Of a stretch of DNA of 64,000 nt, positions 53,374-62,793 are shown one piece after another. Under the pieces are notes generated by a model. The model searched no databases. It was given only the letters and a program-made list of their open reading frames with translations, and was not told the origin of the DNA. The DNA is from CAWCAW01 sp963793645 (GTDB lineage: Bacteria > Actinomycetota > Acidimicrobiia > Acidimicrobiales > UBA8190): NCBI GenBank assembly GCA_963793645.1, contig CAWCAW010000009.1, positions 1-64,000 of the forward strand, given 5' to 3'. The translations under genes were made by a program, and so were the position numbers. The stretch's first letter is position 1; every line of letters begins with the position of its first letter.

Positions 53374-54774
53374 TTAGCCGACAGCACCTTCCATTTGCAA
53401 CTCGATGAGCCGGCTCCACTCCACTGCGTACTCCATGGGGAGGGTCCGCGTCACCGGCTCGATGAAACCGTTGACGATCATGGACATGGCCTGGCTCTCG
53501 GACAAACCTCGGCTCATGAGGTAGAAGAGCTGGTCGTCACCGATCTTTGACACGGTTGCTTCATGGCCGATCTGCGCGTCACGCTCGGCCACCTCCATAT
53601 AGGGCTTGGTCTCCGACGTCGACTCCTCGTCGAGGATGAGGGCGTCGCAGCGCACGAAGCTCTTGGCGTGCTTGGCCCCCTCGTCCACGTGCACGAGACC
53701 GCGGTAGGTGGAGAGGCCGCCGCCCTTGGAAATCGACTTGGACACGATGGTCGACGTCGTCTCCGGCGCTGCGTGGATCATCTTGGCGCCGGCGTCTTGG
53801 TGCTGGTGGGGTCCGGCGTAGGCCACCGACAGTACCTCTCCCGACGCCTTCGGCCCCACCATGTACACCGACGGGTACTTCATGGTGAGCCGCGAACCGA
53901 TGTTGCCGTCGATCCACGCCACGTGCGACTCGGCCTCGGCACGAGCGCGCTTGGTGACAAGGTTGTAGACGTTGTTCGACCAGTTCTGGATGGTCGTATA
54001 GGTAATTCGCGATCCGGGCAGGGCCACCAGCTCCACCACGGCCGAGTGCAGCGAGTCGGTCGAGTACACCGGTGCCGAGCAACCTTCGATGTAGTGCACC
54101 TCGGAGCCTTCGTCAGCGATGATCAGCGTGCGCTCGAACTGGCCCATGTTCTCGGCGTTGATCCGGAAGTACGCCTGCAGGGGCATGTCGACACGCACCC
54201 CGGGAGGGACGTAGATGAACGATCCGCCTGACCACACCGCCGAGTTGAGCGCGGCGAACTTGTTGTCGTTGGGCGGGATCACCGTAGCGAACCACTTCCG
54301 CACGATGTCCGGGTACTCGCGCACGGCCGTGTCCATGTCGCAGAACAGCACTCCCAGCGCCTCGAGATCGGCCCGGTTGCGGTGGAAGACCACCTCGGAC
54401 TCGTACTGGGCCGTCACCCCGGCCAGGTATTTGCGCTCCGCCTCAGGGATTCCGAGCTTCTGGTAAGTGTTCTTGATGTCTTCCGGGAGGTCGTCCCAGT
54501 CGTTTACCTGACCCTCGGTGGGCTTGATGTAGTAGTAGATGTCGTCGAAGTCGAGGTCGGGCATGTTGACCGCGAACCAGGGCGCCATGGGCTTCGAGTA
54601 GAAGCGCTTCAAGGCCCGGAGGCGGAAGTCACGCATCCATGTGGGCTCGCCCTTCATCTCGGACATCTCCCGGACGATCGCCTCCGAGAGGCCCTTTTTG
54701 GGCTTGAAGACGGGGGTCCCGGCGTCGCTCCACCCGAGCTTGTACTTGCCGAGATCCAGGTCCGTCGTCGTCAT
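53374..54774 (-). CDS. sufB: Fe-S cluster assembly scaffold SufB
   Basis: 466 residues from ATG 54774, with AAAGGTGA a few bases upstream. The beta-helix core and signature stretches are complete: PPGVRVDMPLQAYFRINAENMGQFERTLI near 195, EGSEVHYIEGCSAP near 233, LHSAVVELVALPGSRITYTTIQNWSNNVYNLVTKR near 250-290, and the C-terminal EVAERDAQIGHEATVSKIGDDQLFYLMSRGLSE near 400-435. It is the main scaffold for new clusters, with SufC and SufD encoded 11-19 kb away. A suf operator-like site lies 71 bases upstream. Confidence 0.96.
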   Translation of the reverse strand: MTTTDLDLGKYKLGWSDAGTPVFKPKKGLSEAIVREMSEMKGEPTWMRDFRLRALKRFYSKPMAPWFAVNMPDLDFDDIYYYIKPTEGQVNDWDDLPEDIKNTYQKLGIPEAERKYLAGVTAQYESEVVFHRNRADLEALGVLFCDMDTAVREYPDIVRKWFATVIPPNDNKFAALNSAVWSGGSFIYVPPGVRVDMPLQAYFRINAENMGQFERTLIIADEGSEVHYIEGCSAPVYSTDSLHSAVVELVALPGSRITYTTIQNWSNNVYNLVTKRARAEAESHVAWIDGNIGSRLTMKYPSVYMVGPKASGEVLSVAYAGPHQHQDAGAKMIHAAPETTSTIVSKSISKGGGLSTYRGLVHVDEGAKHAKSFVRCDALILDEESTSETKPYMEVAERDAQIGHEATVSKIGDDQLFYLMSRGLSESQAMSMIVNGFIEPVTRTLPMEYAVEWSRLIELQMEGAVG

Positions 54775-54844
54775 ATTCACCTTTTGGGTGGCCCACCAGC
54801 GCCGGCGTCAGATCGGCGCCCGGTCGGTCACCCCTCGAATCGGG

Positions 54845-54864
54845 TATTTCTCCTACCTAGATAG
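54845..54864 (-). promoter_or_regulatory. suf operator-like site upstream of sufB
   Basis: On the minus strand CTATCTAGGTAG followed by GAAATA, matching the site at 35301-35320 at 17 of 20 positions. CTATCTAGGTAG is nearly a perfect palindrome around CTAG. The site lies about 70 bases before the sufB start, within the expected promoter. Confidence 0.6.
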
Positions 54865-54910
54865 TAACAACCCCGGGACGCCCGGGCGAGCATGAAGTCC
54901 CAGGTCTGAG

Positions 54911-57142
54911 ATGATCCTGGTGGTGAGCCCTCCTTCCTCCTCCGCCTCGGCCGACCATGGCCAGCCGGCTTCTCCCGTGCCCCCCGCCCCGGTGGCCCCG
55001 CGCCGGCCCACCGTGCTCGAAGCCCACGAGGACCAGCGTGTGGATGACTGGTACTGGCTCGGTGACCGGCAAAATCCCGAGGTCCGGACCCTGCTCGAAG
55101 AAGAGAACGCCTTCACCGAGCGGGCCACCGAGGCTCTGGCCGATCTTCGGCGCCGCCTCTTCGGCGAGATTCGGAGCCGAATCGTCGAAACCGACCTGTC
55201 TGTTCCCGTGCGCAAGGGTCCGTGGTGGTACTACGCCCGCACCGAGGAGGGCCTCGATTACGCCGCCTGGTGTCGGCTGCCGGTGAACGGCCCCGGGCGT
55301 GACCCCGCCGTGCCACCGGGGACGGCGGATGCCGAGATCGAATCGGCGCCGGCCGACTCTGCGGCTGGTGTCGGGGGGCCGGCCCGTTGGAGCGACGAAC
55401 AGGTCATGCTCGACGAGAACATCATCGCCGAGGGGGAGTCCTACCTCTCGGTGGTCAACGTGTCGGTGAGCCCGGGCCAGAACCTGCTCGCTTACGCCGT
55501 CGACACCACCGGGGACGAACGCTTCACCTTGAAGGTGCGTGATCTCGACACCGGCGCCGACCGGCCCGACACCATCGAGAACACGTCGTACGGCGTGGCG
55601 TGGGCGAATGACGACGCCACCATCTTTTACGCCCGTCCTGACTCGGCCAACCGTCCGTACCAATTGTGGCGCCACCGCCTGGGGACACGGCCGGGCGAAG
55701 ACGTCCTGGTCTTCGAGGAGCCTGACGAGCGCTTCCACTTGGGGGTGGGTCGTACCAAAGACGGCGCCTTGGTCGTGCTCGAGCTGCAGTCCCAAGTCAC
55801 TTCCGAAGTGCACTTCGTTTCCGCCGATCACCCCGAAGAGCCTTGGGCGGTTGTCGCTCCCCGACGCCAAGGCGTCGAATACGCCGTGGAGCACCACACC
55901 GGGACATTGCTGGTCCTCACCAACGACGAGGCTGAGAATTTCCGCCTCATGGCCGTGTCGTCGGACAACCCCGGCCGCCCCCACTGGAGGGAAGTGATCG
56001 CTCATCGCCTCGACGCCCGCCTCGACGGCATCGAGCCTTTCGCCCGCCATCTGGTGTGCTACGAGCGGCTGGGTGGCGAGCCACGCATCCGTGTCATCGC
56101 GCTGCCCGACGGGCCCGTGTCGTGGGGCACCTCCATCCCGGGCGGGTGGTTGGTGGCGAGCCCCGAGACCCCGTCCGCCTCGTGGGGAGGGGGCAACCCG
56201 GAATTCGACGCCACTACGTTGCGCTACGAGTACTCGTCGTTGGTCACGCCGCGCTCGGTGTACGACCTCAACCTCGATGATGCCCAGTCCGTCTTGCGCA
56301 AGCGCCAGCCCGTCCTCGGGGGCTACAACCCCGATCACTACGTCACGGCGCGCGAATGGGCGCTGTCACCGGACGGGACCGAAGTTCCCCTTTCGCTGGT
56401 ATGGCACCGCGACACAGCGCGCGATGCAACGGCACCATGTGTGTTGTACGGCTACGGCGCATACGAACACAGCATCGACGCCGTCTTCTCCTCCATCCGC
56501 CTCAGCCTGCTCGACCGAGGGGTGGTGTTCGCCATCGCCCACGTGCGAGGCGGCGGCGAGCTCGGTCGCCGCTGGTACGAAGAGGGCAAAGGATTGGCCA
56601 AGACCAATACCTTCAGCGACTTTGTGGCCTGTGCCAACCACGTGGTGGCCCGGGGCTGGACGAGCCCGTCGCAGCTGGTAGCCCGGGGCGGCTCGGCCGG
56701 TGGCCTTCTCATGGGGGCCGTGGCCAACATGGCTCCCGAGCTCTTTCGGGCCGTGGTGGCCGAGGTGCCCTTCGTCGATTGTCTGACGACCATTCTCGAC
56801 GACACGTTGCCCTTGTCGGTCATTGAACGAGAAGAGTGGGGTGACCCGGTAGCCGACGTCGACGTGTACCAAGTCATGAAGCACTACAGCCCCTATGACA
56901 ATGTTCGGCCCGGGCGCTACCCCGATGTGCTCGCCACCGCCGGATTCGAGGACCCCCGGGTGGGCTACTGGGAACCGACCAAGTGGGTGCAGAAATTGCG
57001 CGCCGCTGATCCCTCCAACCGGGTGTTGCTCAAAGTCGAACTCGACTCAGGCCACGGCGGTCCGTCAGGGCGCTATGACGCCTGGCGTGACGAGGCGTGG
57101 GTGCTGGCCTTCATCTTGAATGCCGTCGGCCGAGCGGACTGA
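54911..57142 (+). CDS. ptrB: oligopeptidase B (S9A prolyl-oligopeptidase family)
   Basis: 743 residues; start ATG 54911, though GTG 54923 is possible. The N-terminal seven-bladed propeller (to about 450) and C-terminal alpha/beta-hydrolase domain are clear. The nucleophilic Ser lies in RGGSAGGLLMGAV near 598. The Asp is in the FEDPRVGYWEPTKW region, and the His is in ELDSGHGGPSGRY near 718. HEDQRVDDWYWLGD starts the family N-terminus. It cleaves short peptides after basic residues in the cytoplasm. An insertion of about 35 residues (PPGTADAEIESAPADSAAG) lies in the propeller. Confidence 0.93.
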   Translation: MILVVSPPSSSASADHGQPASPVPPAPVAPRRPTVLEAHEDQRVDDWYWLGDRQNPEVRTLLEEENAFTERATEALADLRRRLFGEIRSRIVETDLSVPVRKGPWWYYARTEEGLDYAAWCRLPVNGPGRDPAVPPGTADAEIESAPADSAAGVGGPARWSDEQVMLDENIIAEGESYLSVVNVSVSPGQNLLAYAVDTTGDERFTLKVRDLDTGADRPDTIENTSYGVAWANDDATIFYARPDSANRPYQLWRHRLGTRPGEDVLVFEEPDERFHLGVGRTKDGALVVLELQSQVTSEVHFVSADHPEEPWAVVAPRRQGVEYAVEHHTGTLLVLTNDEAENFRLMAVSSDNPGRPHWREVIAHRLDARLDGIEPFARHLVCYERLGGEPRIRVIALPDGPVSWGTSIPGGWLVASPETPSASWGGGNPEFDATTLRYEYSSLVTPRSVYDLNLDDAQSVLRKRQPVLGGYNPDHYVTAREWALSPDGTEVPLSLVWHRDTARDATAPCVLYGYGAYEHSIDAVFSSIRLSLLDRGVVFAIAHVRGGGELGRRWYEEGKGLAKTNTFSDFVACANHVVARGWTSPSQLVARGGSAGGLLMGAVANMAPELFRAVVAEVPFVDCLTTILDDTLPLSVIEREEWGDPVADVDVYQVMKHYSPYDNVRPGRYPDVLATAGFEDPRVGYWEPTKWVQKLRAADPSNRVLLKVELDSGHGGPSGRYDAWRDEAWVLAFILNAVGRAD

Positions 57143-57155
57143 ACAAAAACGGACA

Positions 57156-57707
57156 TCACGTGCGCATCGGGTAGGTCGGTTGGACACCGGCGGCGATGTC
57201 GCCACGTCGAGGATTGGACTGGTCGCGCGCCGAGAGGACCGGTGCGGCCACCCCCCAATCGGCACCGATTTCGGGGTCGTCCCACGCCACGCCGAGCTCG
57301 TCGGCGGGGCTGTAGTAGTTGTCGACCAGGTACCACAACTGCACGTCGGTGAGCGACGCGAACCCATGGGCGACGCCGGGAGGAATGAACAACCCGCGGT
57401 CGGCGGCACCATCGAGATCGACGACGAGCGTCGCCTTTTCCGTGGGCGAGCCCACGCGCAAGTCGTGCAGCACCACTCGCGCCGTGCCGCGCAGCACATA
57501 CCAGTAGTCCGCTTGGTGGAGGTGATAGTGAAGCCCGACAACGGCACCGGCCTGCTTCTCGGACCGGTTGCCCTGGACCATCTCACGTCCGAGGGGGAAC
57601 CACGACCGGCGATATGTCTCCACGAAGCGGCCGCGCTCATCCCCATGGGCATCGGGCTCGACGAGCACCACATCGGCAATGACGTCTGAAGGAAGGATCT
57701 TGGGCAC
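57156..57707 (-). CDS. RmlC-like dTDP-4-dehydrorhamnose 3,5-epimerase family protein
   Basis: 183 residues, cupin fold. Signature parts are HGDERGRFVETYRRSWFP near 22, NRSEKQAGAVVGLHYHLH near 47 with the catalytic His, YWYVLRGTARVVLHDLR near 67, and the LWYLVDNYYSPADELGVAWDDP block near 122 with the Tyr acid. The usual RGLH is VGLH. No other dTDP-rhamnose genes are nearby, so the sugar nucleotide is not certain. Confidence 0.82.
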   Translation of the reverse strand: MPKILPSDVIADVVLVEPDAHGDERGRFVETYRRSWFPLGREMVQGNRSEKQAGAVVGLHYHLHQADYWYVLRGTARVVLHDLRVGSPTEKATLVVDLDGAADRGLFIPPGVAHGFASLTDVQLWYLVDNYYSPADELGVAWDDPEIGADWGVAAPVLSARDQSNPRRGDIAAGVQPTYPMRT

Positions 57708-57749
57708 GGTTGCCCACGCTACTGCGGGGTCAACGCCGCTCCGTTCGCG

Positions 57750-58277
57750 TCAGGATTCCAAGCGCCCGAAGCCGCCCCGGTAGAAGAGCAATGGTCGGCC
57801 TCGGCTGACACCCATGTCCTGCACCTCGCCGATGACGATCTCGTGGTCGCCGGCATCGTGCGATTGGACGAAGCGGCACTCCACCCAGGCGAGCACGCCG
57901 TCGATGAGCGGTGCACCGTTGCCGCCCGGATGCCAACCCACGCCGGCGAACTTGTCCGCTCCTGATACCGCGAAGTCTCGTGACAAGGCTTCTTGGGAGT
58001 CGGCCAGGATGTTGATACAGAACGCCCCGGCTCGAGCGATGCGCGGCCACGACGTCGAGGACTTGGCCGGAGCCAAGGCCACCAGGGCCGGTTCGAGGGA
58101 CAAGGAGGTGAAGGCCTGGCAGGTGAATCCCACCGGCAGGCCGTCCTCCATGGCCGTGACGATGGTCACGCCCGTGGCGAAGTGCCCGAGCACCTCCCGG
58201 TAGCGCCCGCCGTCGATGTGACGCTGAGCCACCTCGACGGCGTCGTTGCTCGAGTCGATCTCCGCCGCATCCTCCAT
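57750..58277 (-). CDS. flavin reductase-like FMN-binding protein
   Basis: 175 residues from ATG 58277, with GAGGAG 5 bases upstream. Flavin-reductase fold: HFATGVTIVTAMEDGLPVGFTCQAFTSLSLEPALVALAP near 35-72, KSSTSWPRIARAGAFCINIL near 75, and a C-terminal HDAGDHEIVIGEVQDM. These proteins supply reduced flavin to monooxygenases or act as NAD(P)H-flavin oxidoreductases. No oxygenase lies nearby. Confidence 0.88.
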   Translation of the reverse strand: MEDAAEIDSSNDAVEVAQRHIDGGRYREVLGHFATGVTIVTAMEDGLPVGFTCQAFTSLSLEPALVALAPAKSSTSWPRIARAGAFCINILADSQEALSRDFAVSGADKFAGVGWHPGGNGAPLIDGVLAWVECRFVQSHDAGDHEIVIGEVQDMGVSRGRPLLFYRGGFGRLES

Positions 58278-58331
58278 CGTCACTCCTCTCGCGCTGTGGG
58301 CCTTGGATCGTGGTCGACGACCGTCAGGCCG

Positions 58332-59240
58332 TCAAGGACGAGCCAGGTCGAGCGTCAATCCTTCCGCGGCGGCGAGAATCCCGTCGAGTTGCGAGGCCTC
58401 GGGATCAGAGCGGGCCAGGGCGAGCAGATTGTCGATGTCGGCATCGGTGTGCTGCGGATCGTGGTGGAACATGACCAGTTGCCGGGCGCCGGTGGTGGCC
58501 GCCACGTGCACCGCATAGGAGATGGTGGAGTGCCCCCAGGTGGCCTTGGGTCCGAACTCTTCTTCGGTGTACTGGGCGTCATGGATGAGGACGTCGACCC
58601 CGTCGCACAGCTCGACGACATTGCCATCGACGAGCCGGCGATCCTCCGGTGCCTGGTGGTCGCTGACGACGGCCACCGATTGTCCGTCGGCCTCGATTCG
58701 AAAACCGAGTGTCGTGCCCACATGAGGGACCAGTCGCACCTTGATCTTGGCTGACCCGATGGCGAAATCATCGTCGCCGACCTCGTGGAATTCGATACGA
58801 CCTTGGAGCTGCTTCATCTGCACCGGGAAGAAGGGTGGCTTGACGATCTTGTCGAGGAGGTCATGCAACGAACCGCCGTCTTGATGCGGTCCGTATATAT
58901 CGATGCTGCCGCCGGGACGAAGCAACGGTGTGCAAAAAGGCAGGCCGATGATGTGGTCCCAATGCAGGTGGCTCAACAGAGCACTCACCTGCACGGGACG
59001 ATCGGGGCCGTAGCGCGCTTCGATGTCGTGGCCGAAGGGCCGCAGGCCTGTCCCCAGGTCGATGATGATGGGCGGCTCGTCGCCGATTTCCACGGCGATG
59101 CACGCCGTGTTCCCCCCGTAACGCAGGTATTGCGGGCCGGCACACGGGCATGACCCTCTCACCCCGAAGAACGTGACTCGCAGCTGACGACCCCCTGGTC
59201 GGTCTCCCCCGCGATGCGGCCTCGTCCGCAAGGCGCTCAC
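58332..59240 (-). CDS. MBL-fold metallo-hydrolase
   Basis: 302 residues from GTG 59240. The metal site is LLSHLHWDHIIGLPF near 89 (HxHxDH) with later ligands VSDHQAPEDR near 193 and MFHHDP near 258. The N-terminal VTFFGVRGSCPCAGPQYLRYGGNTACI resembles the class of MBL proteins near RNase Z and cyclic-nucleotide phosphodiesterase types. Substrate unknown; phosphodiester or ester hydrolysis is likely. Confidence 0.85.
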   Translation of the reverse strand: MSALRTRPHRGGDRPGGRQLRVTFFGVRGSCPCAGPQYLRYGGNTACIAVEIGDEPPIIIDLGTGLRPFGHDIEARYGPDRPVQVSALLSHLHWDHIIGLPFCTPLLRPGGSIDIYGPHQDGGSLHDLLDKIVKPPFFPVQMKQLQGRIEFHEVGDDDFAIGSAKIKVRLVPHVGTTLGFRIEADGQSVAVVSDHQAPEDRRLVDGNVVELCDGVDVLIHDAQYTEEEFGPKATWGHSTISYAVHVAATTGARQLVMFHHDPQHTDADIDNLLALARSDPEASQLDGILAAAEGLTLDLARP

Positions 59241-59280
59241 GAGCAGGAGAACCTCTTGTGGCCGACACTACTCTTCCCTC

Positions 59281-60150
59281 ATGCCACCACAAACGGTCAC
59301 GGCCAACGGACTGCGCTTCGCCTATCTCGAAGACGGGCCGCCCGACGGGCCTCTGGCCCTGTGCCTACACGGCTTTCCCGACAGCGCCCACACGTGGCGC
59401 CACCTGCTGCCGGTTCTGGCCGACGCCGGGTACCACGCCGTGGCCCCGTGGCCGCGGGGGTACGCCCCCACCGAGATTCCTCCTGACGGCCAGTACCAGC
59501 TGGGCGCCTTGGTGACCGACGCGTGCGCGTTGCACGAAGCGCTCGGCGGTGGCCCCGACGCCGTGCTCATCGGACACGACTGGGGTGCTCTCGCCGCGTA
59601 CGGGGCGGCGCCGTATCAACCCGAACGCTGGCGACGCGTCGTCACCATGGCGGTACCCCCCACCGCTGCGGTGGCCTCGACCTTCTTCACCTACGACCAG
59701 CTGAAGCGCAGCTTCTACATCTTCGTCTTCCAGTCGCCGTTGGCCGACATGGCCGTATCCATGGAAGACCATGTCTTCATCGACCGGCTGTGGGCCGACT
59801 GGTCGCCCGGCTATGAGGCTCACTGGGACGTCGCCCAGGTGAAAGAGGCTCTGGCGGCGCCCGAGAATCTGGCCGCCGCCATCGGCTACTACCGCGCCAT
59901 GTTCGACGGATCGGGACATGACCCCGCCTACGCCGCCGCTCAGGCCGCCTCCGGTCAGGTCCCGCCCCAGCCCACCTTGTACCTCCATGGGCAAGACGAC
60001 GGGTGCATGGGTATCGACGGCGCTCAGAATGTCCTGGCGTTGCTCTCCGAGGGTTCGGCGCAGCACACAGTGCGTAACGCCGGCCATTTCCTTCATCTCG
60101 ATCAACCCGAGGTCGTCAACGCACACGTGGCGGAGTTCCTGGCCCGCTGA
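59281..60150 (+). CDS. alpha/beta hydrolase, epoxide-hydrolase-like
   Basis: 289 residues. The oxyanion strand LCLHGFPDSAHTWRHLLPVL is near 26, the nucleophile elbow GHDWGALAAY near 98 has Asp rather than Ser, as in epoxide hydrolases and haloalkane dehalogenases, and the acid and His are in GQDDGCMG and NAGHFLHLDQPEVV. A cap domain lies at about 130-210. It is divergent from the MBL hydrolase, with 40 bases between them. Confidence 0.87.
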   Translation: MPPQTVTANGLRFAYLEDGPPDGPLALCLHGFPDSAHTWRHLLPVLADAGYHAVAPWPRGYAPTEIPPDGQYQLGALVTDACALHEALGGGPDAVLIGHDWGALAAYGAAPYQPERWRRVVTMAVPPTAAVASTFFTYDQLKRSFYIFVFQSPLADMAVSMEDHVFIDRLWADWSPGYEAHWDVAQVKEALAAPENLAAAIGYYRAMFDGSGHDPAYAAAQAASGQVPPQPTLYLHGQDDGCMGIDGAQNVLALLSEGSAQHTVRNAGHFLHLDQPEVVNAHVAEFLAR

Positions 60151-60152
60151 GC

Positions 60153-61046
60153 TCAGGGGAGCGTCAGTACCCCTGCCGGTCCTCGCCGGGCCAGCCCATC
60201 GGCCACAAGGCTCAGCGCGATGCGCCGGGCGCGCCCGGCCTCCTCCGGCCACCCGGCCGCTGTAGCCAGCCGGCGCGGCGTCACGGGCCCCTGGCGCAGT
60301 GCCGTCAGCAGCCGTCCTCGGCCTTGGCGGTCGGACCCTTCAAAGGTGGACTGCCGACGGGTGGGCTCGCCGGGGTCCGGCCCGCTTCGGCCCTGTCGGG
60401 CCCACCGGCATCGGGTGGCCAGAGGGCAACGAGAGCACGACGGGGCGCGGGCCGTACACACCAGCGCCCCGATCTCGAGCAACGACTGATTCCACAGCCA
60501 TCCTTTGCCCTTGGGGCACAACGAGTCGGCGACGGCCTGACACTCCGACGCCGACAATCGGCGTCCCCCCACGCAGCGGCTGAGCACCCGACCGACGTTG
60601 ACGTCGACGACAGCGACGTCGCGCTCGAAGGCAAAGGCCAACACGGCTCGTGCCGTGTAGGGACCTACGCCAGGCAGCGCTTGCAGCGCGTCGAGATCGC
60701 CCGGAACGACACCGCCGTGGCGCTCGACCACCATGTGGGCGGCCCGGTGCAGATACACGGCCCGACGGTTGTACCCGAGTCCGGCCCAGGCCCGCACGAC
60801 ATCGCTCGAGGGCGCCGCCGCGCAAGCCTGTGGTGAGCCGAAGCGCGCCAGGAAGTCTCGGTAGGGAACCAGGACGCGCTCCACCTGGGTCTGTTGCAAC
60901 ATCATCTCGCTGACGAGCACCGCCCACGGATCACGCGTCTGGCGCCAGGGAAGCACTCGTAGCTGGCGCCGCCCGAAACCGAGGACGCCTCGGCGCATGG
61001 CGGCTATCTCGGGCGCGCCGAGAGCCTCAGTGGTGTCCGGCGTCAC
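60153..61046 (-). CDS. mutY: A/G-specific adenine glycosylase MutY
   Basis: 297 residues from GTG 61046. Helix-hairpin-helix LPGVGPYTARAVLAFAFERDVAVVDVNVGRVL near 125-155 includes the catalytic Asp, WRQTRDPWAVLVSEMMLQQTQVERV near 28 is the family N-terminus, and the 4Fe-4S motif is C-x6-C-x2-C-x5-C (CTARAPSCSRCPLATRC) near 195. It removes A opposite 8-oxoG. The C-terminal NUDIX-like domain is replaced by a short winged-helix-like tail, as in other actinobacterial MutY. The frame is open back into the MaoC gene without a stop. Confidence 0.88.
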   Translation of the reverse strand: MTPDTTEALGAPEIAAMRRGVLGFGRRQLRVLPWRQTRDPWAVLVSEMMLQQTQVERVLVPYRDFLARFGSPQACAAAPSSDVVRAWAGLGYNRRAVYLHRAAHMVVERHGGVVPGDLDALQALPGVGPYTARAVLAFAFERDVAVVDVNVGRVLSRCVGGRRLSASECQAVADSLCPKGKGWLWNQSLLEIGALVCTARAPSCSRCPLATRCRWARQGRSGPDPGEPTRRQSTFEGSDRQGRGRLLTALRQGPVTPRRLATAAGWPEEAGRARRIALSLVADGLARRGPAGVLTLP

Positions 61047-61557
61047 TCCCAGACGTCGTCGCGCGTAGGGACGGCTACGTGCCGGAGCAGAGTCTCGCTT
61101 CCACACCAGCAGCTTGCGCCGGAAATAACACACCTCTTCGCCGCGCTGGTTGAAGCCTTTGGACTCCACGGTCACCACACCTCGATCGGGTTTGGAGGAC
61201 GAGGGCACCTTGGCGAGCACCCGGGTTTGCCGCGTAGATCGTGTCACCGTGAAAGGTGGGAAAGCGGTGCACGAGAGACTCCACCTCGAGGTTGGCGATG
61301 CACGAGCCGCTGACGTCGGGGACACTCATGCCGAGAACAAGCGAGTAGACAAGGTTGCCCACCACGACGTTTCGTCCGTGCACCGTCTCGTGCTCGGCGA
61401 ACCAGGCGTCGGTGTGCAACGGGTGGTGGTTCATGGTGATCATGCAAAAGAGATGATCGTCGTACTCGGTGATGGTCTTGCCCGGCCAGTGCCGGTAGAC
61501 GTCATCGATCTCGAAGTCCTCGAAGTACCGTCCGAAGGGACGCTCGTAAGTGGTCAT
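61047..61557 (-). CDS. MaoC-family (R)-hydratase-like protein, frameshifted
   Basis: About 165 residues from ATG 61557 (TTYERPFGRYFEDFEIDDVY). Hot-dog fold with TEYDDHLFCMITMNHHPLHTDAWFAE near 40, which holds the hydratase Asp/His region, and VVVGNLVYSLVLGMSVPDVSG. Near 61230 one inserted base must be skipped to continue as TRVLAKVPSSSKPDRGVVTVESKGFNQRG. That frame then runs into mutY without a stop, so a second error or a gene fusion is possible. The usual stop may lie at 61045-61043, overlapping the mutY start. Confidence 0.75.
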
Positions 61558-61604
61558 GCCCGTGGTGTACTCCCCCGCCGCCGCCGCGTCCAGGGCGACG
61601 CCGG

Positions 61605-62026
61605 CTACGGGCGGGGCCGAGTGGTGAAGCCGAGCGCCCAATCGGCGTTGGAGTCACCGTCGATGGCCAGACGCCAGGTGAAACGGTTCCCGGGCGCCAG
61701 CGGCAGCGGGCCGAGGTTCACGGCCAAGGCCACATCGATGGGCGTGCCTTCTGGCACGGCGGTGGGCCGGGCCACGTTGAACTCGCCGCGCACCTCGACG
61801 GGGTGGTTCCCTTCGGGCGTTTCGACCATCACCGGCCGTCCGTCTGCATCCTCGAGATAGAGCTCCAATGATGCGGTTCGCCGGATTCGTTCCAGGCGAC
61901 GTCGATCTTGAGGGCGATCGCCGATGGCATCGGATCGGGTCCGGTCATCGACCAGCCGCCACCCAACACGTAGAGCTTCCCGTCTGCCACCTGGGCCGAG
62001 TCGCAAAGCAGCATCGTCACCTTCAC
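61605..62026 (-). CDS. conserved hypothetical protein (DUF6941-like), frameshifted
   Basis: About 140 residues from GTG 62026: VKVTMLLCDSAQVADGKLYVLGGGWSMTGP, then IALKIDVAWNESGEPHH. Near 61868 a missing base must be allowed for to continue as LELYLEDADGRPVMVETPEG and FNVARPTAVPEGTPIDVALAVNLGPLPL. It resembles the actinobacterial DUF6941 family as I recall it: a beta-sandwich without known function. Both halves are well preserved, so a sequence error is likely. Confidence 0.65.
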
Positions 62027-62102
62027 GCCGAGGAGGCTACCGCCCGGGGCCATGGAATTCTTTCGTTAGCTTTGGGTCGATGACTCACGTGAACGTCCGC
62101 CG

Positions 62103-62761
62103 ATGACCGAGATCGAGCTATAGCTCAGAGACGACGTATACCGCCGGCCCCTCGCAGTCGCCTTCGAACGCCTGGGGATCGGACCCGGGTGGACATGTGT
62201 GGACGTGGGTGCCGGCGGTGGTGACGTCTCAGTCGCGCTAGCCGAGATCGTCGGTAGGGACGGTAGGGTCTATGCCGTCGACAGCGACCCGCTGGCGCGC
62301 GACGAGGTGGCCGAGGCCGCCGCCAGCTTCAGCCAGGTGATCGCCATCACCCAGGCCGGCGAGGACCTCCTTCTCCCCGAGCCCGTGGACCTTGCCTTTT
62401 GCCGGTTTCTCCTCCTCCACGTCGTACGACCCGTCCATCGTCTTGCACCGCATGAGCGACGCCGTGCGGCCCGGTGGATGGGTCGTGGCCCAGGAGCCCA
62501 TCACGTCGGCCGGACGCATCGGCGGTGTCGCCCTGTCGATGCCCGACGCGCGCCACCCCGATGTCGGTGCGCTGCTGCCGGGACTGGTCCGAAGACGTCG
62601 GCCTCGAAATCCTCGACGCCTGGGCCGAGGCACCCGCCGGTGCCGGCACCGGGCCGGTGGCCGATTACCTGGCCACCTTGACCGGCGTGGATCCGGGAGA
62701 GGACCCCGTCGTCCTTCCGCCGCTGGTCACCGTCATCGGGCGACGCCCCCCGGTGGCGTGA
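62103..62761 (+). pseudogene. SAM-dependent methyltransferase, broken
   Basis: ATG 62103 opens MTEIEL, then meets TAG at 62121-62123. The same frame continues as DDVYRRPLAVAFERLGIGPGW and the SAM-binding VDVGAGGGDVSVALAEIVGRDGRVYAVDSD. Frameshifts near 62425 and 62580 are needed to reach the rest (RMSDAVRPGGWVVAQEP and DVGLEILDAWAEAPAG, ending TVIGRRPPVA). One nonsense codon and two shifts in 650 bases indicate a pseudogene or poor sequence; the neighbours suggest poor sequence. Confidence 0.65.
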
Positions 62762-62793
62762 CCCCCAAGTGGCGTGATCAGTAACCTCGCAAT

